The notes under the pieces are model-generated. The model made no database searches and was not told the origin of the DNA. It was given only the letters and a program-made list of their open reading frames with translations. Below, in pieces: positions 34,581-46,468 of a DNA stretch of 64,000 nt (positions are counted from its first letter, which is position 1; the number at the start of each line of letters is the position of its first letter). This stretch comes from Panagrolaimus kolymaensis (lineage: Eukaryota > Nematoda > Chromadorea > Rhabditida > Panagrolaimidae), in NCBI GenBank assembly GCA_028622995.1, contig JAJQJQ010000011.1, positions 930,001 through 994,000 of the forward strand, written 5' to 3'. The position numbers were made by a program, and so were the translations under genes.

Positions 34581-37500
34581 ATGAAATTTAAATTCTGGAT
34601 TAAATTATTATTTATATTATTTTTAATAAATTTTGTGGAATCTCGAAGAAAAGGTTCATCTCGAGGTGATATAAATAATCGGCCAGGAATGGGTGGACCA
34701 TTAGCTGGAAATTATTTGGATGATGATGAAGAAGCAGGAGAAGATGAAACCGTGAAAAATAAAGAGACTGAAAGTGAGAAAGATGAGATTGGAAGAAATG
34801 AAGTTGCAGCTGATATTGGCCGTAAACCAATGACGACCACAACAAAAGCTACAACAACGACTACGGAAAAAGATGAAATTGGTAAGTAAGAATTTAAAGT
34901 TTACATAAACTTTCTTTAGAAGAAAAATAAACATTAGAATATTTTGAGATAAGCCATTTTAGACCCGATTGAATTAGTCTTCAAATTTTTTGGTGGAAAT
35001 GATACTGATGATAATTCAACTGCCTTAACTCGTACGACCAAGGATGATATTGCTACAGTACCAAGTTAGTATCAGTACCGGTGTTAGCAACCATGAGCTT
35101 CTTTTTTTCTTCAGATCTTGATGATGTTGATAATAAAACAGTTTTGTGGATAGATGCCACATATAAAGCTCTCGATTATGGCATGAATTTAACTTTAATT
35201 CCCGAATGCGAAGTTTGGCTAGAATATTGGGAAAATAATTCAACTTTGGTATTTTTTACTTAAAAATTTGTCTGCATAAATAAAAATTAAATTCAGGCCT
35301 TCAATGCAACGAGCACTGAATTAGACCTTGGACTCGTGGAATATGAGTTAATTGATGGAAAAAGTAGAGCAGAAGAAGTTGGACTTGATAAAGACCTTTT
35401 GAAAAATCATTCAGTTAGTATTTTTTCAATTTCGTTGTTGTAAAAAAATACGATGGTAAAACTTTTAGGCCATTGGAGTTTTATTTAAAGAAGTTTGTGG
35501 AAATCATGATCGAGATTTTTGGTATACAAACACCGAAGACGCTCGTAAACTTGGAATTGATGAAAATTCACCAATTTGCGATCCATTTAAAGAAGAATTA
35601 AATCCAAATGCAGAAACCCTTGCTCGTTTAGCAGCATTACTAAATGAAATGATTCATAATAAAACTAAAGAAGGCATTCCAATACGTGAGAAAAATATGA
35701 AAAATGAAACAAATGCAAATGAAACTTCAATAACGGATAATAATGATAAAAGTGATAAAACAGCAGAATCTAAAATGGGTGAAGCGGAAGGTGCTTCAAC
35801 AATTTCAGCTTCAACTCTGCTGGATGAAGTAACTCGTTCACAAAATTTAGAAAACAAAGAAACAGCAGATGAAGAGGAGTAAGTTCAGATTTTTCAATTA
35901 ATAGTTATCCCATTTTTTCCATTTCCAGAATTCCCCAACGAGTAATTCTTAGACTTAAACGGAAAGCACCAACTTCATCGGAAGAAGGTTCAACCATCGG
36001 TGATGATGAATGGTTTGAGGTTTGCTTTCAATTAACATTTACATTTTTTCTTCATGCATAATTTTTTAGGATATCACTTTCGAATCCAAAGAAATTCTAT
36101 CAATAAATAAAAAACTTTTGGATCGATTGGAAGAAGAAAATTCCACCATTCCTATGGGTTCAGCTTGGATACAAATAGATGCAACTGATGAAGCAAGGTA
36201 TAGCTAGAAGCTATAAATTATTCTAAAAATTCGCTATTAAAAATGATTTTTAGTCCTTTAATGTATATTTTATCCAATGAAGCTGCCGATTCGCTTGACC
36301 TTAAAATACCAAAGCATCATTTTCAACGATATGAAAAGGTCGTTCTTTATCTTCCTGGCATTTGTAGTGATTATGTTCCTACAGCCATTGATGCTTTTAA
36401 TGCTAGTGATTTTGAAGGTTATAATTATAAAAAAATTAGAGCAAAATTTAAGAAGTTTCAAGTTTAGGTATCGAAATTGATGGCCCTATTGGAGTTAATA
36501 TTAGTGCTCTTGAAGCTGCTGGGGTAAATTTAACTGAATTGGCTGAAAAATTAAGAAATGATACAGAAGTTGATGAAATTCTTACAAGGACCAATGGAAC
36601 GACAAGGTAAAATAATACAAAAATTAAAATAAATATCAAGCGAAGAAAGTATGATAAAGTTTTCCTCGGAATAAATAAGCAAAAAATTCTTGTAACCACT
36701 GCTTTCTTACTGAAGCCTTAAACGGTTAAAAATTTTTTTAGAACTCTTGGTGGCAGTTATATTCTCCCGGTGTTACACAAAAATCAATACGATCCATTTT
36801 CGGCGCCCATTGTTTTTCAAGGAAGTGCAGTAGCAGTTCGGTTTGGAATTTATATTGAATCAATGTCAAATTTTCAAACTTCAACAATGGATTATGATAT
36901 GGATATAAGTTTGTTAATGGCATGGAGGGATGCTCGATTAGTAAATCCGTACGATAAACCCATATTAGTAAAAGAAGAAGAAATATTAGAAAAAATATGG
37001 AGGGTTTGTTACGACATCTATGGTTTTTAAAACCCGAATAAAAGTCGTAAAATTCTTTTTAGCCTGATCCTTTTTTTGCAAATGCCAAAGAAGCAGAATT
37101 TCATGAAGTTACATTTTTAAATTTTTTAATGAGAATTTTTAATGATGGCTTGGTACTTTATGAAACCAGAGTGAAATTAAAACCAGCTTGTAATCTCATT
37201 TTATGCAAATATCCACATGATAAACAAACTTGTGAACTTGCAATTAAATCATGTAAGTTGTATTAAAATGATACAAAAAATTTTAAATTTCCAAAGCATC
37301 ATTCATTACAAAAAAAACAGCCTCAGTAAGATAATATTATTAATAATAAATAAAATTAAAAAATGTCTAGTAAAAGTACGTAGATCAATGCGATTTTCAT
37401 AGTTGTTGTTATTTGCCTTCATAATGAATATTAAAGCTTCAAAGTTCCTTGAAAGCATCTTTGTTTTTCAGTTGCTTATCCAATGGAAACTGTAAGATTT

Positions 37501-38199
37501 GAATGGTTTACTCGAAAGCATGATGCCATAGATAAAAATCCTGATGTAAAACTTCCCGAACTTTATATTGATCGATATGAACCAACGATATGTAATCGAA
37601 CAAGAAAATCTGGAGAATTTTCATGTCTACGAGCGGTATTTCGCTTAAAACGGGATGTTGGCTTTCACATTGCTCAAACATACATTCCCACATCGCTTGC
37701 ATTAATGTTTAGTTGGGTCGGTGTTTGGTTGCCTGAAGAATTTATGGAAGGTCGAATTGGTGTAGCTATTACTGTATTATTGACGTTGTCTACAGAATCT
37801 GCAGGAGCGAGAGAACATTTACCATCAGTGTCATATTTAAAAGTAAATTATTAATCCAAAAAAAACTAACATGATACAATATTCAAATTTTAGGCAATTG
37901 ATTTATGGTTTGGTTATATCACGGGTTTCGTATTTTTTACTCTTCTTCAAACTTTATTTGTTATTGGATTTGATAAACGAGCAAATCAACTTAAAAAATG
38001 GGCAACTAAAAAGCGATTAGATGTTACACAAGAAGCAAGAGATTCGATGTTAAATAAAGCAAGCCGATATCATAAAACTGGCCGGTATCTTGATAATTTT
38101 TGCAGAGTATTTTATCCTCTGAGTTTTTTGTTATTTTTAATTATGTATTATTTTGTTTTCACTGAAGGAAGGCAAGATGATTGTATTTCAACACGATAG
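34581..38199 (+). CDS. Cys-loop ligand-gated ion channel with long acidic N-terminus
   Basis: Thirteen exons: 34581-34881, 34963-35064, 35115-35248, 35297-35413, 35469-35878, 35929-36019, 36070-36197, 36254-36417, 36468-36606, 36742-37003, 37063-37252, 37472-37842 and 37894-38199, giving 904 residues. The signal peptide is MKFKFWIKLLFILFLINFVES. Residues about 25-525 are a long acidic, Asn/Thr-rich extension not usual for the family (typically 450-500 residues in all). From about 530 there is a normal ligand-binding domain, with the Cys-loop (CNLILCKYPHDKQTC) and the second Cys pair (CNRTRKSGEFSC) typical of GluCl/GlyR-type anion channels. M1 has QTYIPTSLALMFSWVGVWL. M2 is GRIGVAITVLLTLSTESAG, then M3, and M4 near the C-terminus. 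The usual PAR before M2 is replaced by EGR, so ion selectivity is uncertain. It is a plasma-membrane channel subunit. Confidence 0.85.
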
Positions 38200-38237
38200 A
38201 GGATTATAAATAATCTTTTATTACAAATATTAAAACT

Positions 38238-41200
38238 CTAAGTTGGAGGATGCTCCTTATAGGAGATTTCCTTATAAAATGGAACACGAAAGCCATAGAA
38301 GTAAATATAAATGAAGAATAAAAACATCAACAATGGAATAAATAATAAAAGGCAGATTTGAGGTTGTTGTTCACGAGAAGTTGAATAACAATGTTGCTTT
38401 TCTTTGACAGCAAGTTTATCTTCAAGAGCAGCTTTCTCCATTTGCAATATTGAAATAGCATCATCAGATTTCTTCAGATCCTGAGAAACATTATCCAGAC
38501 TGATTTGGAGTTGTTGTTCACGAGAAGATGCATCACCAAGTAGATTTTTTTTATCAGCAAGATCCGTTTCAAGCTTTTCGATATTTTCATAGCATGTTTC
38601 TTCATTCTTCAAAAATCGATCCAAACAAAGTTGCATATCAGCAAGTTTTTCTTCAAGAGCAGCTTTCTCCATTTGCAATGATGAAATAACTTTATCAGAT
38701 TTCTTACCATCGTCAGAAAGATTGTCCAAGTTTATTTGAAGTTGTTGTTCACGAGCACTTGCACCAGCTAGTTTATCTTCAAGAGCAGCTTTCTCCATTT
38801 GCAAAATTGAAATTACATCATCAGATTTCTTCACATGGTCAGAAACATTATCCAGGCTGATTTGAAGTTGTTGTTCACGAATAGATGCATCAACAAGTTC
38901 CTTTTCTTTAACAGCAAGTTTTTCTTCGAGAGCAGCTTTCTCCATTTGCAATGTTGAAATAGCATCATCAGATTTCTTCACATCGTCAGAAACATTATCC
39001 AAGCTGATTTGAAGTTGTTGTTCACGAGCACTTGCATAAGCAAGCTTATCTTCAAGAGCAGCTTTCTCCATTTGCATTGTTAAAATAACTTCATCATATT
39101 TCTTCACATCAGAAGAAACATTATCCAAGTTGATTCGAAGTTGTTGTTCACGAATAGATGCATCACCAAGTTGCTTTTCTTTAACAGCAAGTTTTTCTTC
39201 AAGAACAGTTTTCTCTAATTGCAATGTTGAAATAGCATCATCAGATTTCTTCACATCAGAAGAAACATTATCCAAGTTGATTCGAAGTTGTTGTTCACGA
39301 ATAGATGCATCACCAAGTTGCTTTTCTTTAACAGCAAGTTCATCTTCAAGAGCAGTTTTCTCCATTTGCAATGTTGAAATAGCAACATCAGATTTCTTTA
39401 GATCATTATAAACATTGTCCAAGTTGATTTGAAGCTGTTGTTCACGAGCACTTGCATCAGAAAGTTCCTTTTCTTTAACAGCAAGTTTTTCTTCAAGAAC
39501 AGTATTCTCTAATTGCAATGTTGAAATAGCATCATCAGATTTTTTCCCATCGTCAGAAACATTTTCCAAGCTGATTTGAAGTTGTTGTTCACGAATAGAT
39601 GCATCAACAAGTTCCTTTTCTTTAACAGCAAGTTTTTCTTCGAGAGCAGCTTTCTCCATTTGCAATGTTGAAATAGCATCATCAGATTTCTTCACATCGT
39701 CAGAAACATTATCCAAGCTGATTTGAAGTTGTTGTTCACGAGCACTTGCATAAGCAAGCTTATCTTCAAGAGCAGCTTTCTCCATTTGCATTGTTAAAAT
39801 AACTTCATCATATTTCTTCACATCAGAAGAAACATTATCCAAGTTGATTCGAAGTTGTTGTTCACGAATAGATGCATCACCAAGTTGCTTTTCTTTAACA
39901 GCAAGTTTTTCTTCAAGAACAGTTTTCTCTAATTGCAATGTTGAAATAGCATCATCAGATTTCTTCACATCAGAAGAAACATTATCCAAGTTGATTCGAA
40001 GTTGTTGTTCACGAATAGATGCATCACCAAGTTGCTTTTCTTTAACAGCAAGTTCATCTTCAAGAGCAGTTTTCTCCATTTGCAATGTTGAAATAGCAAC
40101 ATCAGATTTCTTTAGATCATTATAAACATTGTCCAAGTTGATTTGAAGCTGTTGTTCACGAGCACTTGCATCAGAAAGTTCCTTTTCTTTAACAGCAAGT
40201 TTTTCTTCAAGAACAGTATTCTCTAATTGCAATGTTGAAATAGCATCATCAGATTTTTTCCCATCGTCAGAAACATTTTCCAAGCTGATTTGAAGTTGTT
40301 GTTCACGAATAGATGCATCAACAAGTTCCTTTTCTTTAACAGCAAGTTTTTCTTCGAGAGCAGCTTTCTCCATTTGCAATGTTGAAATAGCATCATCAGA
40401 TTTCTTCACATCGTCAGAAACATTATCCAAGCTGATTTGAAGTTGTTGTTCACGAGCACTTGCATAAGCAAGCTTATCTTCAAGAGCAGCTTTCTCCATT
40501 TGCATTGTTAAAATAACTTCATCATATTTCTTCACATCAGAAGAAACATTATCCAAGTTGATTCGAAGTTGTTGTTCACGAATAGATGCATCACCAAGTT
40601 GCTTTTCTTTAACAGCAAGTTTTTCTTCAAGAACAGTTTTCTCTAATTGCAATGTTGAAATAGCATCATCAGATTTCTTCACATCAGAAGAAACATTATC
40701 CAAGTTGATTCGAAGTTGTTGTTCACGAATAGATGCATCACCAAGTTGCTTTTCTTTAACAGCAAGTTCATCTTCAAGAGCAGTTTTCTCCATTTGCAAT
40801 GTTGAAATAGCAACATCAGATTTCTTTAGATCATTATAAACATTGTCCAAGTTGATTTGAAGTTGTTGTTCACGAGCACTTGCATAAGCAAGCTTATCTT
40901 CAAGAGCAGCTTTCTCCATTTGCATTGTTAAAATAACTTCATCATATTTCTTCACATCAGAAGAAACATTATCCAAGTTGATTCGAAGTTGTTGTTCACG
41001 AATAGATGCATCACCAAGTTGCTTTTCTTTAACAGCAAGTTTTTCTTCAAGAACAGTTTTCTCTAATTGCAATGTTGAAATAGCATCATCAGATTTCTTC
41101 CCATCGTCAGAAACATTATCCAAGCTGATTTGAAGTTGTTGTTCACGAGTAGATGCATCACCAAGTTGCTTTTCTTTATCAGCAAGATTCATTTCAAGCT

Positions 41201-42539
41201 TTTCGATATTTCCATAGAGTGTTTCTTCATTCTTCAAAAATCGATCCAAACAAAGTTTCATATCAGCAAGTTTATCTTCAAGTGCAGCTTTCTCCATTTG
41301 CAATGATGAAATAACTTCATCAGATTTCTTGACTTCGTCAGAAGCATTGCCAAAGTTGATTTGAAGTTGTTGTTCCCGAGTAGTTGCATCATAAAGTTGC
41401 TTTTCTTTTTCAATCAAGTCCATTTCTAGCTTCTCCATATGTCCAGTCAGCTTTTGTTCGTTTTCTTTCAAATGAATAACACTTTGCTCCAACTCGATAA
41501 CCTTCTTTTCGTATTCATAAGCATTTGCCGATGAAATTATCATTTGATTAGTCCAATCATATCTTGCTCTATCAGGATTATCAAAATTTTCCTAAAATAT
41601 TTGTTTATTTTCTTCATGATTAAGTGTTGAAAAAAACATTACCTTCTGTTCTCCATCTTCCATAAGGCCACAAATGACTTCAAGTGGGATCTTTCTGTTC
41701 TCGTAAATTTGCTTTAAAAGTAGAAGAGTACTGTGTTTCACTTTATGATGCAATCCATGCATATCTTCTTTGAGAATTAATGTAGGACATTTTCTATGTT
41801 TAGCGGCCCATTGAGAAGCATAAATCAAGATGATCATAAATTTAACCTTTGAAGCGATATCTCTTTCATTCTCTGAAAAACATTGTTACATAACTAATTT
41901 TTCGACAAATAAAAAAAGCTTACCTAGATGTTTGCCAGTAATATAAAGTGGACCATAACATGTTATTCGAAGATCAAGTGGAGAATGACAAGTTGGGTAA
42001 ACTGATCGTATAAGCATTTCGAAGTCACGTATATCTTTCGGAGGAATTAAAATTTTTGACTTCCTAAAACACCAAAAATTAAATGTGTAAAAATTGATAA
42101 AAAGCATACTTTACAAGAGCAAACCAAAATTCAGTAAGAAATTCAACCGAAAAAGATGGTCGACAGGTAATTTTACTGTATTCTGAATTCAACAAATACG
42201 ATTTATGATCAGCTAACTAAAAAGAAGAAAGAGTTAGATAACATATAGCTTATTATAAACAAAGACATGAATAAATAAATGTATGTCATAAAAACGCCTA
42301 CAAACTTAACATTTACGTTTGTAAGTACCGTAAACGACAGCAAATAATTAATTCACATTTGTTATTTGTTAGAAATCTGATTTATAAAATGAAAACATTT
42401 ATAAAACATGACAGCCAACAAGTACACAACCAAATCAACAAAATTATCGAAAAAAACTCACAGTTTGTAAAAGATAATCATAAAGCTCTTTATCGTTGAA
42501 GTTACTACGAGAATCCATTTTAGCAGTATCATCGATCAT
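38238..42539 (-). CDS. Tail-anchored giant coiled-coil protein
   Basis: Five exons, 42462-42539, 42110-42216, 41924-42063, 41643-41872 and 38238-41591, keep phase and give 1302 residues. Residues 1-185 form a small globular region with a possibly BTB-like stretch (IPPKDIRDFEMLIRSVYP), but I am not sure of that assignment. Residues about 205-1255 are an almost continuous heptad coiled coil of 49- and 42-residue modules (core SxREQQLQISLDNVS..KKSDDAIS), part of it amplified as a 714-bp unit. A single hydrophobic segment (ICLLLFIPLLMFLFFIYIY) lies at about 1264-1286 with a short tail, so it is probably tail-anchored with the coil in the cytosol. It may tether organelles or act as a golgin-like rod. 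The stop is 38 bp from the stop of the convergent channel gene. Confidence 0.82.
38864..40884 (-). repeat. 714-bp higher-order coding tandem repeat, about 2.8 copies
   Basis: Near-identical nucleotide copies recur every 714 bp (for example at 39130, 39844 and 40558). One unit equals 238 residues: four 49-residue modules plus one 42-residue module, all multiples of seven, so the heptad register is kept. Single-module relatives with more divergence flank the array on both sides. Copy number could be collapsed or variable in an assembly. Confidence 0.9.
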
Positions 42540-43778
42540 TACTTGTCTAAAGGTTAACACAATAAATTAATGATAACAAACATACATAAAACGAAAACTC
42601 GAAGAAGATAATTAATCAAAAACTGCTCTTATATGGCCATAAATCACGCGAAAAAAAAACAATATGTTAGGATAAACGGATATGGGGCGCTTCAGGTTCA
42701 TTGGATGATAAAAGCTTTACAAAAATATGTAGGTAAGAATTGAGTCACTTTACTATTCCCAATAAACTCGGAGATGATGATTTCTTTAAAAAATGGAACA
42801 CAACAAAATGCTCTGCTTCTATTCCCGATATTTATTTCTTAAAAATGTTTTTTACGTTTAGAATATTCAAATAACACCCAAAATCAATTTTGTCCCATCC
42901 TCTGTATTTATTTGAAAGCTATCAAGCAAACAAGTGTAGGCTCAACAAAAAAATATTTACATTGTCGTCAAAATCAATAAAATCGTAAAACGTGAGAAGG
43001 AAAAAAATGGGGATTTATGACATCTGCGCGGATATTTTTCTTTCAACTTTTAATGGCAAATATTTTTCTTCTCAATGCATTCCTTCCTTCAATCCATCCA
43101 ATTGTTCTAACAAATAAAAAAAATTGGAGTAAAAAAACGAATGAGTGAAAGAAAAAAATTTCAAAGAGGAAAAAGCCGCGTGACAATATTCTCAAAGCGA
43201 AAAAAATGCACGTCAAAAACTTGAAAAAAAATTGATAAGATTGGATGAAGTTTTTGCTGTAATCAATCTTGATACAACCAAAAACAACTTTTGAATCGTA
43301 AAGTATTTTTAGCTATCAAAATTTACATATTAAAATATTGTTTTTTTTAAATGCGAAAACATCATGTTTGAACGTAATAATAACAATAACTTTATGAAGA
43401 AGTTTCTAGTTATTTATTTTTTGTTTGGATTTTATTCTTCCTAAAGTTTAAATCGATGCAGCCAAGTTTATGAACTTCTAAATTTTACTTAAAAATCAAA
43501 TCGGAACAGTTTTTTTTTGAAGCTTTGAGATGCTTTTTGGTTATTCTAAAGTATTTTAATCTCAAAATGGAAGGTAGTTGTAGTTTGATTGAATGAAAAA
43601 TGATCTTTAGCTACTATGGCGCAATTTTTACTTGAGTTTTGACAATATTGGATTCTTTTTAAAGTTTTTTTTATTTTAAATCCAAGTCTAACAAATATGA
43701 GATATGCATAAATTAATGATATAACAAATTTTCAATAACCTAATCTTAAAATATTTCCATTTTTGCTTCACTAATTTT
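42540..43778. other. Intergenic, no gene seen
   Basis: 5' flank of the coiled-coil gene and 3' flank of the P450, both on the minus strand. A/T-rich; no RNA gene, repeat or exon was recognised. Confidence 0.5.
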
Positions 43779-45557
43779 TTATTTTCGTTCTTTAGCTCGA
43801 ACTTTAAAAGCTGTGGGAGATTTAATGAGTCCAGGTTCATATTCCAAAGGTGGGATTTGCCCTTCAATTTCAGGAAGGAATTCATAATGTTGTAAAAATG
43901 TTGCTGAAAATAAGAAAAGTTCCATTCTTGCAAGGGATTCTCCAAGGCATGCACGCTTTCCAACAGAGAATGGAGTAATTCGGTCATCCTTTACAAAGTT
44001 TCCATTTTTATCCAAATGTCGAGATGGATCAAATGTATGTGGGTCTAAAAATTTTATCGTGTTAAAACTATGTATCGATAACCTTAAAAATTGCTATTTA
44101 CCTGGAAAAACATCTTCATCAAGATGGACACTTGGGAATTGTGGAACGAAGATGGATCCTTTGGGAATTGTATAACCATCAACTTCAATTTCATCACTTG
44201 AAAGCCGTTGTAAATTTAACGTTAAAATAACTGAAATTCTTTGCAATTCTTGAAGACAAGCTGAAAAGTAAGGTAACTTTGGTTGATCCGCCATCGTAAT
44301 AATTCGATCTTTCCCAATGATAGCATCAATTTCTTCGTGACATTTCTTTTGAACTTCCGGATTTCGAATTAAATGTAAAATGAAAGTTCGCGTGGAAGTA
44401 CTGGTGGTTTCCATTCCAGCACTAAATAAATCATAAATTGCTGCAACAAGTTGTTTATCACTAAAATTAATCTACGTAATTATTTTCTTTTATCATTCCA
44501 CAGAGAATGCTTGCCTCCATTCATCTTTAATTTCCTCGCCTGCTTTTTGTTGCTTTTTTTGTTCCATTAAAAATGCATCAATATAATCTCGAGGTTCACC
44601 TTCAAAGTTTATGGTTTCACGATGTTCTTTAATGTGATTATTCAAAAAATCTACTAATTGATAATGTTCTTTCAAAGTCTTTTTATAAATTCCACCAAAA
44701 AATATATCCAAGTAACGGAGTGGGAGCCAAAGTTCACAAAGAAATCCAAGAGGATGTTCAAAGAAAGCTGTATTTTCAATAAGCTTATTACGAAAATCAT
44801 AAATTAAATTAGATTCAAAATCCACGGTTTTTCCAAAAGCTAATTGATAAATTATGTTTCCAATTGCAGTCTGGAAACAAAAAATTCAGATGGAACTAAA
44901 TTATTTCAAAAACTTACAGTAAGAACTTTAGTTAATTCCATTGGTTTTTCATTGAAATTTTTAAAGTAATCACAAACTGCTGTAGCTTGATCGATGATAG
45001 TTTGTTCTAAAATTGGGCGACCAATACCAAAATCACGCAAAACATGCAAAGCAAATCGGCGCTGATCTCGCCAATGTAAATTATTATTAAAAATGAGCCC
45101 ATAACTTCCTTGGAAAAAGAAATCAGCTATTTGAAATTGAGGACGTTCAGAAATTTTTTCACCATTGCGTATGAAAATTGTTTTCATTTTCTGTAAAAAT
45201 ATTGTTTATAAAAATATTATAAAATTTCAAAGATTCTAATTTCAACTACAGAAACATTAACAAAGAAGCTTTCCCTAACAAAAAAAAACAGTGAGATTTA
45301 TAATGTCATTCAATAGCCTCTTAACTTACATCAGCATCAGATATAATAATAAATGGATGAGGTAACCATACGGTCATAACATCACCATATTTCTTTTTTA
45401 AACTCAAAAATTGTTTATCCAAAGTACCTGAATCAAGCATAGGAATATTTCCAACTAATGGAAATGGCATTGGCCCTGGAGGAAGATTACGTCGACGCCA
45501 ATATAATTGATGAAATAAATATGCAAATAACAATGTAAAAAGAACCAATAAAATCAT
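43779..45557 (-). CDS. Cytochrome P450, CYP2-like microsomal type
   Basis: Five exons, 45330-45557, 44918-45190, 44515-44870, 44102-44460 and 43779-44044, give 493 residues, normal for the family. The N-terminal anchor is MILLVLFTLLFAYLFHQLY, then a Pro-rich hinge (NLPPGPMPFPLVGN). C-helix HWRDQRR, I-helix SAGMETTSTSTR, ExxR in QELQR, the FDPSRH region, and the heme loop FSVGKRACLGE with the axial Cys are all present. It should be an active ER-membrane monooxygenase for xenobiotics, fatty acids or sterols; the substrate cannot be predicted. The third intron (44461-44514) has a GC donor (GAG|GCAAGC). The ATG at 45557 was chosen because the upstream frame lacks a Met and would put charged residues before the anchor. 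Confidence 0.92.
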
Positions 45558-46468
45558 GATGCAATTCAACAACAAAAAAACTGAACTGTTTATTATCGAA
45601 TGAACCTTTTCTTCCTTCTTCTGCTTTGAAGAAGAAAGAAAAAAAAATGGTGAAAGAACACTCACTCACATGATTTGATTTTTTTGAGAAATTGCAAAGC
45701 AAAAGTGAAATCAAAGAACGTAGTTAAAAATGTACTCCTCTTTCTTTTTTTAATCCGATCATTGTCAAAAAATTGTCAATAAACGTTGCAAAAAATAAGA
45801 ATAAAAACAGGAATATTGTACCATGTTTGAATTAAAAGTTTTGTACAATAAAATAACAAACTAAAATTACAACAATTATAAATGCAGTTTTTTGTAAGGC
45901 GAAAAAAGTCATTGTAAAAGCTTTAATTTAATTTACAATAAAATTGAAAGCAAACAAAAAAGAAATACAAAATGGTTTGCCTCTTTAGACTAATTTTTTT
46001 AAATGGAATTTAGGATTAGAAATCATAGCCTTCACGAATTTTTTTTTGAAATTCTTTAATGCAAAGGCAATTTTCAGGAATAACAATAAAACTTTTAGCC
46101 TCATAATTTTATAAATAACATAACAATTACATAAGTATCGGTAAATATTAATAAATAGTCAAAAAAGATTTTTCAGTAAAGTCCATGCATGTGATCGATC
46201 ATTACTTCGCTTTTTTTTTTATTTGTTCAAAAGCAGACGATTTAAAAGTTCTCTTCTTGTAACGAATTATCTGTTCTCTGTCGCTACAGTAAGAAAAAGC
46301 GAGAGAGCAAAGTTTACCTAAATTTCAACTTTTACTTTCATTCAAACAACTTTTTTTTGATGACTTTGTTTTTTTCTAACTTCAAAAGTTTGATGATTCG
46401 TGCTTTGTTTATTACATAGATTATTTTTTAATTAAGCTTTCTTATTTTTTAGTTTGCGAATCGTTATC
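45558..46468. other. Divergent promoter region, no gene seen
   Basis: Between the P450 start (-) and the Argonaute start (+). A TTATTTTTTAG acceptor at about 46442-46452 lies just before the Argonaute ATG, consistent with trans-splicing. No other element was recognised. Confidence 0.5.

Noticed and set aside
39130..40839. Three identical 93-residue plus-strand ORFs rich in Cys/Ser
   Set aside because: They are antisense shadows of the coiled-coil repeat unit on the minus strand; their identity simply reflects the 714-bp duplication.
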